NCBI GenBank assembly: GCA_003209065.1
Contig: QCSX01000003.1
Coordinates: 1-64,000, forward strand
Direction: 5' to 3'
DNA from: Prochlorococcus sp. AG-670-N10
GTDB lineage: Bacteria; Cyanobacteriota; Cyanobacteriia; PCC-6307; Cyanobiaceae
Length of the DNA stretch: 64,000 nucleotides
Part shown: one piece after another, positions 1 through 12,541 of the stretch
Numbering within the stretch: position 1 is the stretch's first letter
Layout of the letters: each line of letters opens with the position of its first letter
Notes under the pieces: model-generated
What the model was told of the DNA's origin: nothing
Seen by the model: only the letters and a program-made list of their open reading frames with translations
The model's database searches: none
Program-made: the position numbers and the translations under genes

Positions 1-195
1 GTTGAATTATCAGAGAAAAAAGATTCATCTTCAAATAAGAGAAAAAATTTAGGTTCTAATAACAATAAAAAGAGGAAAGATTTTAAGAAGATTGTTCATA
101 GTGATGCGCCTAATCTTGAGGCTCCTGATCCTAGATGGGCTGGGGAATTATCAAAACTAAAAGATTTGTTAGCTAATCAGAAAACTCCTGCATAG
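1..195 (+). CDS. C-terminal fragment of an unidentified protein truncated by the window edge (ends ...APDPRWAGELSKLKDLLANQKTPA*)
   Basis: Frame 1 is open from base 1 to TAG at 193-195; lysine/asparagine-rich then a more ordered tail; no confident family. Confidence 0.6.
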   Translation, partial: VELSEKKDSSSNKRKNLGSNNNKKRKDFKKIVHSDAPNLEAPDPRWAGELSKLKDLLANQKTPA

Positions 196-199
196 TTAG

Positions 200-1108
200 T
201 TATTTTATCCTTGAGATTAAAAAAGATATTGGGATTTCAAATGCTTTTACTGAATTTTTCACAAAAGCTCTATTGTTAAATACATCATAATCTAATCTTT
301 CAATAGAATCTAATATTCCTCTGTAAAGTCGTAAAGATGTCCAAACAGGCCATCTTGCATCTGAAGATAACCACTTAATACCATCCTCAGACTTTTTGAA
401 CCAATTGCGAGCTCTGGTTAATTGAAAATTCATCAGCATTTTCCACTGATTATTTATTACTCCTTGCAATAATTCTTCTTCCGAATAATTAAACTTCTTG
501 ATTTCATCCAGTGGTAAATAGATTCTGCCTCTTTGTCTATCTTCTCCTACATCTCTTAAGATATTAGTTAGTTGATTAGCTATTCCTAAAGCTATTGCTG
601 CTTCAGAAGGGTCAGGCATGCTGCTCCATGGAGCTGATGTATATGCACTATCAATTCCCATTACATTCTGAGTCATTAAGCCAACTGTTCCCGCAACGCG
701 ATAACAGTAAAGCTTTAATTCAGAAAAATTTTTATATCTAAATTTGCTAAGGTCCATTTTCTGACCTTCTATCATATCTAAGTATGGCTCTATCTTCTGT
801 GGAAAATTTTCTATGGTATCGAAGAGTACAGCATCTAAATCTGATTTTATTATTCCTTGAAAAACATTTTTTGTGTTTTCTTCCCATTCATTTAACTTAT
901 CAGAAAGTTCATCTTTGGACTTTGTTAAAGCTTCTTGGCTATCCATTATTTCGTCTGTTCTCCTACACCAAACGTAAATGGCCCAAATTGCTTTTCTTTT
1001 TTCGTAAGGTAATAAAAGAGTTCCTAAATAAAAAGTTTTAGCCCACCGTTGAGTCTCTTTTTGGCATATTTCATATGCTTTATTAAGTTGAGGTGTTGAA
1101 TTTTTCAA
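200..1108 (-). CDS. crtB: Phytoene synthase
   Basis: Squalene/phytoene synthase motifs (YVWCRRTDEIMD, NQLTNILRDVGEDRQRGRIYLP); next to crtP. Confidence 0.95.
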   Translation of the reverse strand: MKNSTPQLNKAYEICQKETQRWAKTFYLGTLLLPYEKRKAIWAIYVWCRRTDEIMDSQEALTKSKDELSDKLNEWEENTKNVFQGIIKSDLDAVLFDTIENFPQKIEPYLDMIEGQKMDLSKFRYKNFSELKLYCYRVAGTVGLMTQNVMGIDSAYTSAPWSSMPDPSEAAIALGIANQLTNILRDVGEDRQRGRIYLPLDEIKKFNYSEEELLQGVINNQWKMLMNFQLTRARNWFKKSEDGIKWLSSDARWPVWTSLRLYRGILDSIERLDYDVFNNRAFVKNSVKAFEIPISFLISRIK

Positions 1109-1129
1109 AAAGGGTTTTTGACTGGAGGT

Positions 1130-2590
<1,461 letters not shown>

Positions 2591-2637
2591 CTAAAGTTAG
2601 AACATTATAGTTTTTTTTGTTGATTATTTCTTAAATT

Positions 2638-2985
2638 ATGGAAAAAATGCTTTTAAAGTCAACTACTAGGCATGTGAGGATATTTACTGCTGAAGTAGTT
2701 AATAACGAATTACAATTTCATCCTAATAAATTAACCCTTGATTTAGATCCTGATAATGAATTTATTTGGAGTGAAGAATCCTTAAAAAAAGTAAATAATA
2801 AATTTTCTGAACTTGTCGAAGAAAGAGCTGAAAAAAGTTTAGATGATTATGAACTACGTAAAATAGGATCAGAAATTGAGGTTTTAATAAAATATTTGCT
2901 ACAAATTGGATTATTAAGTTACAACCCAGAATGTAGAGTAATGAACTATTCAATGGGTTTACCTAAGACAAATGAAATACTGTGA
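2638..2985 (+). CDS. ndhM: NAD(P)H-quinone oxidoreductase subunit M
   Basis: 115 aa; matches recalled cyanobacterial NdhM ([12 protein letters not shown]...[11 protein letters not shown]). Confidence 0.85.
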   Translation: MEKMLLKSTTRHVRIFTAEVVNNELQFHPNKLTLDLDPDNEFIWSEESLKKVNNKFSELVEERAEKSLDDYELRKIGSEIEVLIKYLLQIGLLSYNPECRVMNYSMGLPKTNEIL

Positions 2986-3605
2986 ATAAATATCCAAATA
3001 GAGGTTCTAGAAGAGGCTCAAGTAGAAATTCTTACTCTTCAAATTCAATGGATGGCGCTAATTATACTCAACGGAGTAAAAGAATACCGCCTTCCAGTTC
3101 TGAACAAAAAAATAATTTTAATACTGGAACAATTGCTGTACTTGCTGGAGTTTTAATTTTAGGGGTGGGAATAGGAAGTGCTATTACTAGTACAACTGAT
3201 GGAGGTCAGGGAAATATAGCTAGTCAACAGCAATTAGACATGGCTGTTCCAGACCCTGAATTTTGTAGACAATGGGGCGCAAGCGCTTTTGTAATTGATG
3301 TAGAGATGTATACAACATTAAATCCTTCAACTAGTTTTGTAACACAACCCGCACTCCAACCTGGTTGTGTTATTCGAAGGGAGAATTGGACAGTTTTACA
3401 AAAACAAGGAGCGATAAGCAATGAAGATGTTAGAGAATGTAAGCAAAGAATGAATACTTTTGCCTATATTGGCTCAATAAGAGACAAGCCTATTGTTAAG
3501 TGTGTTTATCAAACTGATGTAAATGAGAACAAATTTATCATCAAGGGTGATGGACAAGCTGAAGACGGAGGAGTAGGAATTAACAAGGAAGCAATTCAAT
3601 TTTAA
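2982..3605 (+). CDS. Conserved cyanobacterial membrane-anchored protein, DUF3172-like
   Basis: One TM segment after an Arg/Ser-rich N-terminus; conserved-looking C-terminal domain; GTG start overlapping the ndhM stop. Confidence 0.7.
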   Translation: MNKYPNRGSRRGSSRNSYSSNSMDGANYTQRSKRIPPSSSEQKNNFNTGTIAVLAGVLILGVGIGSAITSTTDGGQGNIASQQQLDMAVPDPEFCRQWGASAFVIDVEMYTTLNPSTSFVTQPALQPGCVIRRENWTVLQKQGAISNEDVRECKQRMNTFAYIGSIRDKPIVKCVYQTDVNENKFIIKGDGQAEDGGVGINKEAIQF

Positions 3606-4555
3606 TTTAAGTTAATTTGCCTTAATGGGCTTTCAGAGCTTGCAAATTGAGGCAGAACATTCTTTTTAAAAGCTTCTGATGCTCTTGATGAATATCTTGA
3701 TGGATTTGTAATTAATTTGAGCTCTCTTTTGACCTCTAAATCAGTTACGAAGGGTTTGTGAATTGTTCCACCTGCTAGTTCCCTTTCAATTGAAACCACA
3801 GGTAAAAAAGAAGCTCCGAGACCAGACTGAACTGCATTTTTAATTGCTTCAAGAGAATTTAACTCCATTTCAATTTTTAATCTTTGAATATCTAGACCAG
3901 AATCTTTTAAAAGTTTATCAACAACTTTTCTAGTTGTGGATTGAGAATCTAACGTAACGAAATTAAGTTTGTATAAATCTTCTTTCATAAGTTCTTTCTT
4001 ACTGGCAAGTGGATGCTTTGTTGGTAATACAAGAGCTAATTCATCATTTGAATATGGAATTACTTCTAGCAAGTTCTCTAGATCGATTGGCAATTGGCCT
4101 CCAATAATAGCTAAATCAATTTGACCATTCGCAACGCTCCAACCCGTTCTTCTTGTACTATGCACCTGCAGTTGGACAGATACATCAGGATATTTTTGAC
4201 GAAAAATCCCTATCATCCTTGGCATTAAGTAGGTACCAGTAGTTTGACTAGCTCCAATTACGAGTGTTCCACCTTTCAAACTATTTAAGTCTTCAATAGC
4301 TTTACAGGCTTCATCACATTGATTCAGGATCCTTTCACAATATTCAAGTAATAACTTACCCCCTTCAGTTAGAAGTGCTTTTCTACCACCTCTATCAAAA
4401 ATTGTAATTTCAAGTTGTTTTTCTAAATTCTGAATTTGTAAGCTAACAGCTGGTTGAGTCACATAAAGTAAATCTGCAGCTTTCTTGAAACTTCCTTGAG
4501 CTGCTATAGCTTTTAGTATTCTTAATTGGTCAAGAGTAAAAGGTAATTCGGGCAT
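3602..4555 (-). CDS. rbcR: LysR-family regulator, RbcR/Ycf30-like
   Basis: N-terminal LysR HTH ([43 protein letters not shown]), Ycf30-like. Confidence 0.85.
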   Translation of the reverse strand: MPELPFTLDQLRILKAIAAQGSFKKAADLLYVTQPAVSLQIQNLEKQLEITIFDRGGRKALLTEGGKLLLEYCERILNQCDEACKAIEDLNSLKGGTLVIGASQTTGTYLMPRMIGIFRQKYPDVSVQLQVHSTRRTGWSVANGQIDLAIIGGQLPIDLENLLEVIPYSNDELALVLPTKHPLASKKELMKEDLYKLNFVTLDSQSTTRKVVDKLLKDSGLDIQRLKIEMELNSLEAIKNAVQSGLGASFLPVVSIERELAGGTIHKPFVTDLEVKRELKLITNPSRYSSRASEAFKKNVLPQFASSESPLRQINLN

Positions 4556-4638
4556 TTATTTATCCCTACTATTTAATGGTAATTCTAATACCTAGGCGTA
4601 TTATTGTTAATAATAAATAACTTGAATTTTTTAATTAT

Positions 4639-5367
4639 ATGGAGACTCACAAAACTTCTTTATTAATTTTGGGATTAATATTCATCTTCGCAGTTATTCA
4701 TAGTGGAGGGGCAGCTTTGAGAAGCAGAGCAGAAACTTTGATGGGACCAAGATTATGGAGATTATGCTTTGTTTCTTTAAGTTTGCCATCTGCAGTAATA
4801 TTAATTAGTTATTTTTTAGCGCACAGATACGATGGAATTAGATTATGGAATTTTCAATCTAATAATTATGTACTTTTGTTAGTTTGGGTTTTAACTGCTA
4901 TCAGTTTCTTGTTTTTGTATCCTGCAACTTATAATCTACTGGAAATTCCTTCAGTGTTAAAACCCAAAGTTAGGATATATGGAACAGGAATAATGAGAAT
5001 AACAAGACACCCGCAAGCTTTTGGTCAAATTATTTGGTGTTTAGCTCATACATTATGGATTGGGACATCATTTACATTTATTACTTCCTTAGGTCTAATT
5101 TCCCATCATCTATTTGCAATTTGGCACGGTGATAAGAGATTAGAAATTAAATTTGGTGAAGAATTCTATACCTATAAAGATAGTACTTCCATTATCCCAT
5201 TCGTCGCAGTATTTGATGGCCGACAGAAAATAAAATTAAAAGAATTTCTTAAATTGTCGCAAATTGGTATATTAATAGCGATAGCAGTAATCTGGTGGTC
5301 TCATAAATTTATAAATATTGCTGTTACAACATTTAATTCATCTTTTATATCTAAAATTTTCAATTAG
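4639..5367 (+). CDS. NnrU family multi-pass membrane protein
   Basis: Several TM helices; NnrU-like GIMRITRHPQAFGQIIWCLAH. Confidence 0.75.
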   Translation: METHKTSLLILGLIFIFAVIHSGGAALRSRAETLMGPRLWRLCFVSLSLPSAVILISYFLAHRYDGIRLWNFQSNNYVLLLVWVLTAISFLFLYPATYNLLEIPSVLKPKVRIYGTGIMRITRHPQAFGQIIWCLAHTLWIGTSFTFITSLGLISHHLFAIWHGDKRLEIKFGEEFYTYKDSTSIIPFVAVFDGRQKIKLKEFLKLSQIGILIAIAVIWWSHKFINIAVTTFNSSFISKIFN

Positions 5368-5400
5368 CAGTTTAATATTAGATTATAAATATTATTAAAA

Positions 5401-7413
5401 ATGCCTCAAGCTTCAGAAATTGCCTGGTTAATTCCTGTTTTCCCACTAATTGGAGCAGTTTTATCTGGCTTGGGATTGATATGTCTGAATAAAAAAATAA
5501 ATAACTCCAGGGAAATTGTTTCTATCAGTCTGATATCATTCGTTGGTGTTTCTGCTGTTATTAGTTATAAGACTCTAATTGAACAAATAAATGGTTACCA
5601 ATCAATAGAAAAATTATTTGTTTGGGCAAGTGCAGGAGATTTCACAATACCAATGGGATTTGTGCTTGACCCATTAGGAAGCGTAATGCTGACATTGGTA
5701 ACCACAATTACTTTATTAGTCATGATTTACTCTCATGGTTATATGGCTCATGATAAAGGTTATGTAAGATTTTTTACATATTTAGCTCTCTTTAGCAGTT
5801 CGATGATGGGATTAATTATAAGCCCAAATTTATTGGAGATATACGTCTTTTGGGAATTAGTAGGAATGTGTTCTTATTTATTAGTTGGTTTCTGGTATGA
5901 CAGAGATGGTGCAGCTAATGCTGCTCAAAAAGCATTTGTGGTAAATAGAGTGGGAGATTTTGGATTATTACTTGGAATTTTAGGTCTATTTTGGGCTACG
6001 AAAAGCTTTGACTTTAATGAAATTGCTTTAGGAGTATCACGATCCGTTTCAGAGAATTCATTGCCAGTTTGGGCTGCGCTTTTACTTTGTTTCTTAGTCT
6101 TCTTAGGCCCTATGGCAAAATCTGCCCAGTTTCCTCTTCATGTATGGCTTCCAGACGCTATGGAAGGACCCACCCCTATTTCAGCTCTTATTCATGCAGC
6201 AACTATGGTCGCTGCAGGAATATTCTTAGTAGCAAGACTTCAACCTCTTTACTCATTATTCCCTACAATTCAATTCATTATTGCTTTAGTGGGGACTATC
6301 ACATGTTTCTTAGGAGCATCTATTGCCTTAACCCAGATGGATCTCAAAAAAGGTTTGGCGTATAGTACTGTTTCTCAGCTCGGATATATGATGCTTGCGA
6401 TGGGTTGTGGTGCTCCAGTAGCTGGAATTTTTCATTTAGTAACACATGCTTGCTTCAAAGCAATGTTATTTTTGGGCTCTGGATCAGTAATTCATGCGAT
6501 GGAAGAAGTAGTTGGACATCAACCTGTACTTGCCCAAGATATGAGGTTAATGGGAGGATTAAGAAAGAAAATGCCCTTTACTTCATCAACTTTTTTAATA
6601 GGTTGTGTAGCAATAAGTGGTATTCCTCCATTGGCTGGGTTTTGGAGTAAAGATGAAATATTGGGAAGCGCTTTTATTTCATTTCCAGCTTTTTGGTTTG
6701 TAGGATTTTTAACAGCTGGAATGACCGCCTTTTATATGTTTAGACTTTATTTTTTAACTTTCGAAGGAGATTTTAGAGGGGAAAATAAGGATTTACAAAA
6801 AGAGCTTTTATTAGCTTCAGAAATTACTTTAGAAGAAGAAGATCATGAAGAACATGGCTCACTCCATGAGTCTCCTTGGTCTATGACTTTCCCACTGGTT
6901 TTTCTAGCAGTTCCCTCAGTAATTATTGGGTTTATGGGACTTCCTTGGGATAGTAAGTTTTCAGATTTATTAGATCCCGAAGAAGCGTTGATTGCTATAG
7001 AGTCTTTTGAATTAAAAGAATTTTTACCTTTAGCTATTGCATCTGTTTTCATTGCTTCAATAGGTATAACTATTGCTTATCAAGCTTATTTTGCTAAGAA
7101 AATTAACTTATCAATATTATTTTCAGAAAGATTCCCATCTGTTAATAAGTTTTTATCAAATAAATGGTATTTGGATGATATTAATGAAAAACTATTCGTT
7201 AAAGGAAGTAGAAAACTTGCGAAAGAAGTTTTAGAGGTTGATTCCAAAGTAGTTGATGGAGTAGTAAATCTTACTGGACTTGTAACATTGGGAAGTGGAG
7301 AGGGCCTAAAGTATTTTGAAACTGGTAAAGCCCAATTCTATGCTCTTATAGTTTTTGGAGGAGTTATTTTATTAGTAGCTATATTTGGTTTCCAATCACC
7401 ACAAGTAACTTAA
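5401..7413 (+). CDS. ndhF: NAD(P)H-quinone oxidoreductase chain 5
   Basis: 670 aa; proton-translocating domain with VGDFGLLLG, PTPISALIHAATMVAAGIFLVAR. Confidence 0.95.
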   Translation: MPQASEIAWLIPVFPLIGAVLSGLGLICLNKKINNSREIVSISLISFVGVSAVISYKTLIEQINGYQSIEKLFVWASAGDFTIPMGFVLDPLGSVMLTLVTTITLLVMIYSHGYMAHDKGYVRFFTYLALFSSSMMGLIISPNLLEIYVFWELVGMCSYLLVGFWYDRDGAANAAQKAFVVNRVGDFGLLLGILGLFWATKSFDFNEIALGVSRSVSENSLPVWAALLLCFLVFLGPMAKSAQFPLHVWLPDAMEGPTPISALIHAATMVAAGIFLVARLQPLYSLFPTIQFIIALVGTITCFLGASIALTQMDLKKGLAYSTVSQLGYMMLAMGCGAPVAGIFHLVTHACFKAMLFLGSGSVIHAMEEVVGHQPVLAQDMRLMGGLRKKMPFTSSTFLIGCVAISGIPPLAGFWSKDEILGSAFISFPAFWFVGFLTAGMTAFYMFRLYFLTFEGDFRGENKDLQKELLLASEITLEEEDHEEHGSLHESPWSMTFPLVFLAVPSVIIGFMGLPWDSKFSDLLDPEEALIAIESFELKEFLPLAIASVFIASIGITIAYQAYFAKKINLSILFSERFPSVNKFLSNKWYLDDINEKLFVKGSRKLAKEVLEVDSKVVDGVVNLTGLVTLGSGEGLKYFETGKAQFYALIVFGGVILLVAIFGFQSPQVT

Positions 7414-7497
7414 TTACAAATGTGTGTCTTCACTGCTATAGGGATGAAAAAATCCTTATTATTTCTAGAATCTGTTTAAGATCAATTTCTTAATCAA

Positions 7498-9138
7498 TTG
7501 AGCAGTTATTTTTTTGCACATTTTGCATTTCATACATTAGGAACATTAGGTACAGGCTTATCTGATTTCCCTTGGTTATCAGTATCTATTCTTTTCCCAA
7601 TTGGAAGTGCATTTTTGATACCTTTTTTCCCTGATAAAGGAGAAGGTAAAGAGGTTAGATGGTTTGCTTTAAGTATCGCTTTAATTACTTTTTTAGTAAC
7701 TGTAGGATCCTATATAAACGGTTTTGATATCAATAATGATAATGTTCAACTTAAAGAAAGTATAAATTGGCTTCCAAATCTAGGACTTACTTGGTCAGTA
7801 GGCGCTGATGGAATGTCAATGCCTCTTATATTGCTAACTAGTTTCATAACGGCATTAGCTGTCTTAGCTGCATGGCCAGTAAAGTTTAAACCAAAATTAT
7901 TTTTCTTTTTAATACTTATAATGGATGGTGGCCAAATAGCTGTTTTTGCAGTACAAGATATGCTTCTATTCTTTTTAAGTTGGGAATTGGAATTATTGCC
8001 AGTATATTTACTTTTAGCTATCTGGGGAGGGAAAAATCGACAATATGCAGCAACAAAATTTATTATATATACAGCTGGTAGCTCCATATTTATCCTCTTA
8101 GCTGCATTGGCAATGGGTTTTTATGGAACTGAAGTTCCAAATTTTGAATTTTCTCATTTAGCTAATCAAGATTTTGGCCAAAACTTCCAAATTCTTTGTT
8201 ATGTGGGACTATTAATTGCTTTTGGGGTGAAACTCCCCATTGTCCCTTTGCATACTTGGCTTCCCGATGCCCATGGGGAGGCTACAGCGCCTGTTCATAT
8301 GCTTTTGGCTGGAATATTGTTAAAGATGGGAGGGTATGCACTTTTAAGATTTAATGCTCAATTATTACCTTTAGCACATGCTCAATTCGCGCCTTTATTA
8401 ATAGTTCTTGGTGTAGTTAATATAATTTATGCCGCGTTAACTTCTTTCGCGCAAAGGAATCTTAAAAGAAAAATTGCATATAGTTCAATTAGTCATATGG
8501 GCTTTGTTCTAATTGGAATAGGAAGTTTTAGTAGTTTAGGTACAAGCGGAGCAATGTTACAAATGGTTAGTCATGGATTAATTGGAGCAAGTTTGTTCTT
8601 TCTTGTCGGTGCCACTTATGACAGGACAAAGACTTTAAAACTTGATGAAATGGGTGGAGTGGGACAAAAAATGCGTATTATGTTTGCATTGTGGACAGCC
8701 TGCTCTCTTGCTTCTCTTGCTTTGCCAGGTATGAGTGGATTTGTTTCTGAATTAATGGTATTCACTGGATTTGTTACTGATGAAGTTTATACTCTACCTT
8801 TTAGAGTAGTAATGGCTTCTCTAGCTGCAATAGGAGTTATCCTTACACCAATTTATTTGCTGTCTATGTTACGTGAGATTTTCTTTGGGAAAGAAAATCC
8901 AAAGTTAACTGAAGGTAGAAATTTAATTGATGCAGAGCCAAGAGAGGTCTACATCATTGCATGTTTACTCTTACCAATAATTGGTATAGGTCTATATCCA
9001 AGGTTAGTTACAGAAAGTTATTTGGCGACAATTAATAATTTGGTAGATAGAGATTTAAATGCAGTAAAAAATATTGCAAAGACAAGTATTTTTGCTGGGA
9101 ATAAAAAAAATCAAATTTTTAAAGCACCAACTATATAA
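7498..9138 (+). CDS. ndhD: NAD(P)H-quinone oxidoreductase chain 4
   Basis: 546 aa; [45 protein letters not shown] start, with an in-frame TAA at 7477 upstream. Confidence 0.95.
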   Translation: MSSYFFAHFAFHTLGTLGTGLSDFPWLSVSILFPIGSAFLIPFFPDKGEGKEVRWFALSIALITFLVTVGSYINGFDINNDNVQLKESINWLPNLGLTWSVGADGMSMPLILLTSFITALAVLAAWPVKFKPKLFFFLILIMDGGQIAVFAVQDMLLFFLSWELELLPVYLLLAIWGGKNRQYAATKFIIYTAGSSIFILLAALAMGFYGTEVPNFEFSHLANQDFGQNFQILCYVGLLIAFGVKLPIVPLHTWLPDAHGEATAPVHMLLAGILLKMGGYALLRFNAQLLPLAHAQFAPLLIVLGVVNIIYAALTSFAQRNLKRKIAYSSISHMGFVLIGIGSFSSLGTSGAMLQMVSHGLIGASLFFLVGATYDRTKTLKLDEMGGVGQKMRIMFALWTACSLASLALPGMSGFVSELMVFTGFVTDEVYTLPFRVVMASLAAIGVILTPIYLLSMLREIFFGKENPKLTEGRNLIDAEPREVYIIACLLLPIIGIGLYPRLVTESYLATINNLVDRDLNAVKNIAKTSIFAGNKKNQIFKAPTI

Positions 9139-9210
9139 TTTTTTTAAATTTTTCTATTATAATTTTGCATAAAAAATGATATAAAGATATCTTTAAAAAA
9201 GATTTAATTA

Positions 9211-10083
9211 ATTAAAGTAACTAATTCTAAATCTATCGATAGGTCACAGTTAGGACCTAGATTACTGATAAAATTTCTTCAAGATGCAGCTGGGAGGGGT
9301 GATCTTGATCCTTGGGATATTGATGTTATAAGTGTTATCGACAGCTTTTTAGAACAATTCAATCAGAATTTGAAATATTCATCAAATGATCAAATTTCGT
9401 ATCAAAAGGACTTATCCGAAACAAGCGAAGCATTTTTTGCTGCCTCCGTATTAGTAAATTTGAAAGCTCAAGTTTTAGAATCTGATGTTTTTCAAGAAGA
9501 AACATTAGTTTTTGACGAAGAAATTGAGATGGATAACCAAGAATGGATTAATCAAGGATTTGATATCCCGAAAAATCCTGAAAAATATCTCAGAAGAAGA
9601 TCTGTAGCTCAACCCGTTATTAAACGTACATCAACGTTAGGAGAACTTGTTAGTCAACTTGAGGCGATTGCCGAAATAATTGAAACGCAAGATCTTTTGC
9701 TTATGAAAAGGAAAAGAAATAATAAATATTCTGATAGAATTTTAATTTCTAAAGTTCAATCATTAGCACATCGTGAAAAACTTCCTGAAACAACTAAAGC
9801 ACTTGGTAAGTTTCTTGATGGATGGGAAAAGGCATTGCAATGGACTGATTTTGAATATTTAGTAGATAAGTGGCAGAATGTGGTGAAAAGTGATTTAGAT
9901 AAAGACAGGCTTGGTGTATTTTGGGCTTTATTATTCTTATCATCGGAAAATAAAATCGAAATAAAACAAAAAAATTCTCTTTATGGTCCAATAGAAATAA
10001 AAAGAATTATTCCTGATGGAGAATTAGCTCAATTACCTATAGAGAATCTTGAGGTAGCAGATACTTCTTCGACTGCTGCTTAA
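9211..10083 (+). CDS. scpA: Segregation and condensation protein A (kleisin); start extended upstream of the track ORF (9370)
   Basis: Frame is open from after TAA at 9205-9207; residues upstream of 9370 (RSQLGPRLLIKFLQDAAGRGDLDPWDIDVISVIDSFLEQF) look like the ScpA N-terminus. Confidence 0.8.
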   Translation: MKVTNSKSIDRSQLGPRLLIKFLQDAAGRGDLDPWDIDVISVIDSFLEQFNQNLKYSSNDQISYQKDLSETSEAFFAASVLVNLKAQVLESDVFQEETLVFDEEIEMDNQEWINQGFDIPKNPEKYLRRRSVAQPVIKRTSTLGELVSQLEAIAEIIETQDLLLMKRKRNNKYSDRILISKVQSLAHREKLPETTKALGKFLDGWEKALQWTDFEYLVDKWQNVVKSDLDKDRLGVFWALLFLSSENKIEIKQKNSLYGPIEIKRIIPDGELAQLPIENLEVADTSSTAA

Positions 10084-10132
10084 AGATATGAGAGCAATAA
10101 CGTATAATCTGTAAAAAGAGGTTTTAAAGCTG

Positions 10133-11311
10133 ATGAAGGCAATGATACTTGCGGCAGGTAAGGGAACGCGCATTCAGCCAATTACGCATATTATTCCAAA
10201 ACCCATGATTCCGATTTTACAAAAACCTGTAATGGAATTTCTATTGGAACTTTTAAAAGAACATGGTTTTAGAGAAATAATGGTTAATGTTTCCCATCTT
10301 GCTGAGGAAATTGAAAACTACTTTAGAGATGGTCAAAGATTTGGTGTGGAAATAGCTTATAGCTTTGAAGGAAGAATTGAAGATGGAGAAATGATTGGTG
10401 ATGCTTTGGGTTCAGCAGGAGGATTAAAAAAAATTCAAGATTTTCAAAACTTTTTTGACGAAACCTTTGTTGTGTTGTGTGGTGATGCTTTAGTTGATTT
10501 AGATTTAACTGAAGCCGTAAAAAAGCATAAGCAAAAAGGAGCAATAGCAAGTTTAATAACAAAGCAGGTAACTCGAGAACAGGTCTCTAGTTATGGAGTT
10601 GTAGTTTCTGATGAAAATGGTAGAGTCAAAACGTTTCAAGAAAAACCAACAGTAGATAATGCTTTGAGCGATTCAATAAATACTGGGATTTATCTTTTTG
10701 AGCCAGAAATTTTTGACTATATACCTTCAGGAAAAAAATTTGATATTGGAGCTGATTTATTTCCTAAACTTGTTGAAATGGATTTGCCATTTTTTGCTTT
10801 ACCTATGGATTTTGAGTGGGTAGATATTGGTAAAGTTCCTGATTACTGGAGTGCTATTAGAAATGTATTACTAGGTAAAGTGAGGCAAGTAGAAATTCCG
10901 GGTAAAGAAATTAAACCTGGAGTCTTTACAGGTCTTAATGTTGCTGCAAATTGGGATCAAGTTGATATAAAAGGGCCAGTTTATATTGGAGGGATGACAA
11001 GAATAGAAGATGGAGCCACTATTATTGGCCCTTCAATGATTGGACCAAGTTGTTGTATTTGTGAGGGGGCAACAATAGATAACTCGATAATTTTTGATTA
11101 TTCAAAAATTGGAAAAGGAGTTCAACTAGTCGATAAATTAGTATTTGGTAGATATTGTGTTGGAAAAAATGGAGATCATTTTGATTTGAAAGATGCTTCC
11201 TTGGACTGGTTAATAACAGACTCAAGAAGATTAGATTTAACAGAGCCATCTCCTCAACAAAAAGCGATGGCAGAATTATTAGGTACTGATTTAATTAATA
11301 TTCCAGATTAA
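10133..11311 (+). CDS. NDP-sugar pyrophosphorylase / nucleotidyltransferase with C-terminal left-handed beta-helix
   Basis: MKAMILAAGKGTRIQPITHIIPKPMIPI signature; hexapeptide-like repeats in the C-terminal half. Confidence 0.9.
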   Translation: MKAMILAAGKGTRIQPITHIIPKPMIPILQKPVMEFLLELLKEHGFREIMVNVSHLAEEIENYFRDGQRFGVEIAYSFEGRIEDGEMIGDALGSAGGLKKIQDFQNFFDETFVVLCGDALVDLDLTEAVKKHKQKGAIASLITKQVTREQVSSYGVVVSDENGRVKTFQEKPTVDNALSDSINTGIYLFEPEIFDYIPSGKKFDIGADLFPKLVEMDLPFFALPMDFEWVDIGKVPDYWSAIRNVLLGKVRQVEIPGKEIKPGVFTGLNVAANWDQVDIKGPVYIGGMTRIEDGATIIGPSMIGPSCCICEGATIDNSIIFDYSKIGKGVQLVDKLVFGRYCVGKNGDHFDLKDASLDWLITDSRRLDLTEPSPQQKAMAELLGTDLINIPD

Positions 11312-12185
11312 GACCAGCTTTTTCAAGTATTTCTGGGATAAGATTTTCTGCCTTTACTGCCATTATATGAATACCCTCAGCAATATTAATAAAATCTTTT
11401 GCTTGTTCAGAAGCAATTAATATTCCTTCTTTCTGGGGATTTTTTGCTTCTTTGAGACGATTTAAAATATTGTCAGGAATATTTGCGCCAGGTACAAATT
11501 TATTTATAAAAAGCGCATTTTTATATGATTTCAAAAGAAATACTCCGGCAATAACTGGTATCTCAAGTGGATTACTGATTTCATTGCAAAAATCTATTAA
11601 ACAATTTCTATCCATAACTATTTGAGTTTGTAAAAAATTTGCTCCAGCCTCCTTTTTTTTTCTGGTTCTACTTTTTAAACTTTTTTTATTACGACAACTG
11701 GGATCTACTGCAGCACCGGAAAAAATATTAGTTTTTTTGTCAGGAAGTTGCTCAAAAGTAGGATCAATTCCTTGATTGAAAGCTTGAATTTGTTTTAATA
11801 ATCGAACTGCTTCAAATTCATGAACAGCTTTTGTTTCTTGTTGATCTCCAGCTTTTACAGAATCGCCAGTAATGCACAAAATATTTTTAATACCCAAGGC
11901 ATTTGCACCAAGAATATCTGATTGTAAAGCAATTTTATTACGATCTCTGCAAGAAATTTGCATTATAGGTTCTATCCCATTTTCCAGTAATAGTTTGGAC
12001 ATTGCTAAACTACACATTCTCATTATTGCTCTACTACCATCTGTAATGTTAACTGCATGTACCTTATCTTTCAGAAGTTGTGCTATCTTAAGAGATCTTA
12101 CGGGGTCCCCTCCTCTTGGCGGCATTAATTCTGCTGTAATTACTTTTGAATTTTTTTCTAAAGTTTGCTGAAGTTTTGATTTCAA
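11295..12185 (-). CDS. metF: Methylenetetrahydrofolate reductase
   Basis: VITAELMPPRGGDPVRSL, AVNITDGSRAIMRM, NILCITGD; MTHFR TIM-barrel motifs. Confidence 0.9.
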   Translation of the reverse strand: MKSKLQQTLEKNSKVITAELMPPRGGDPVRSLKIAQLLKDKVHAVNITDGSRAIMRMCSLAMSKLLLENGIEPIMQISCRDRNKIALQSDILGANALGIKNILCITGDSVKAGDQQETKAVHEFEAVRLLKQIQAFNQGIDPTFEQLPDKKTNIFSGAAVDPSCRNKKSLKSRTRKKKEAGANFLQTQIVMDRNCLIDFCNEISNPLEIPVIAGVFLLKSYKNALFINKFVPGANIPDNILNRLKEAKNPQKEGILIASEQAKDFINIAEGIHIMAVKAENLIPEILEKAGLNLEY

Positions 12186-12262
12186 TTGCTTTTTTCTCCT
12201 ACTTGGTTAAGAAGTTTACCGAGATTGCTAAACTCAATTAATATAAAAAAGGAACTGTTTAA

Positions 12263-12541
12263 ATGCAAATGGTTGAAGAAGGAGTAAACAACATTGATAT
12301 GATGGGTCTCTCATCTAGGGAGATGGAAATCATAGATTTAGTAGCTGATGGGCTTACAAATCAAGAAATTGCAGTAAAGCTTACTATTAGTAAAAGAACT
12401 GTTGATAATCATGTAAGTAATATGTTTACAAAAACAGGCTCAAAAAACAGAGTAGCACTATTAAATTGGGCAATGGATCATGGAAAGATCTGCAGAGATG
12501 GGTTTAATTGTTGTTCGTTGCCTGATTCAGATCAAGATTAA
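12263..12541 (+). CDS. Small stand-alone LuxR-type HTH regulator, PedR-like
   Basis: 92 aa, almost only a GerE HTH (LSSREMEIIDLVADGLTNQEIAVKLTISKRTVDNHVSNMFTKTGSKNRVALLNWA); no receiver domain. Confidence 0.85.
   Translation: MQMVEEGVNNIDMMGLSSREMEIIDLVADGLTNQEIAVKLTISKRTVDNHVSNMFTKTGSKNRVALLNWAMDHGKICRDGFNCCSLPDSDQD

Noticed and set aside
6069-6365. 98-aa alternative-frame ORF inside ndhF
   Set aside because: Same-strand off-frame ORF in a conserved gene; Cys/Ser/Tyr-rich nonsense composition.
7444-7479. Short upstream ORF MKKSLLFLESV* before ndhD
   Set aside because: Eleven codons; no features of an attenuator peptide and no following terminator pair; likely chance.
7746-8087. 113-aa minus-strand ORF opposite ndhD
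   Set aside because: Antisense to conserved TM helices; no independent support.
9182-9195. 14-bp palindrome TAAAGATATCTTTA upstream of scpA
   Set aside because: Perfect but short and AT-rich; expected by chance in this composition and no second copy noticed.
11640-11700. Poly-A/T tracts in metF as a possible frameshift site
   Set aside because: Reading frame is intact through the tract (CRNKKSLKSRTRKKKEAGAN) and matches MTHFR on both sides.
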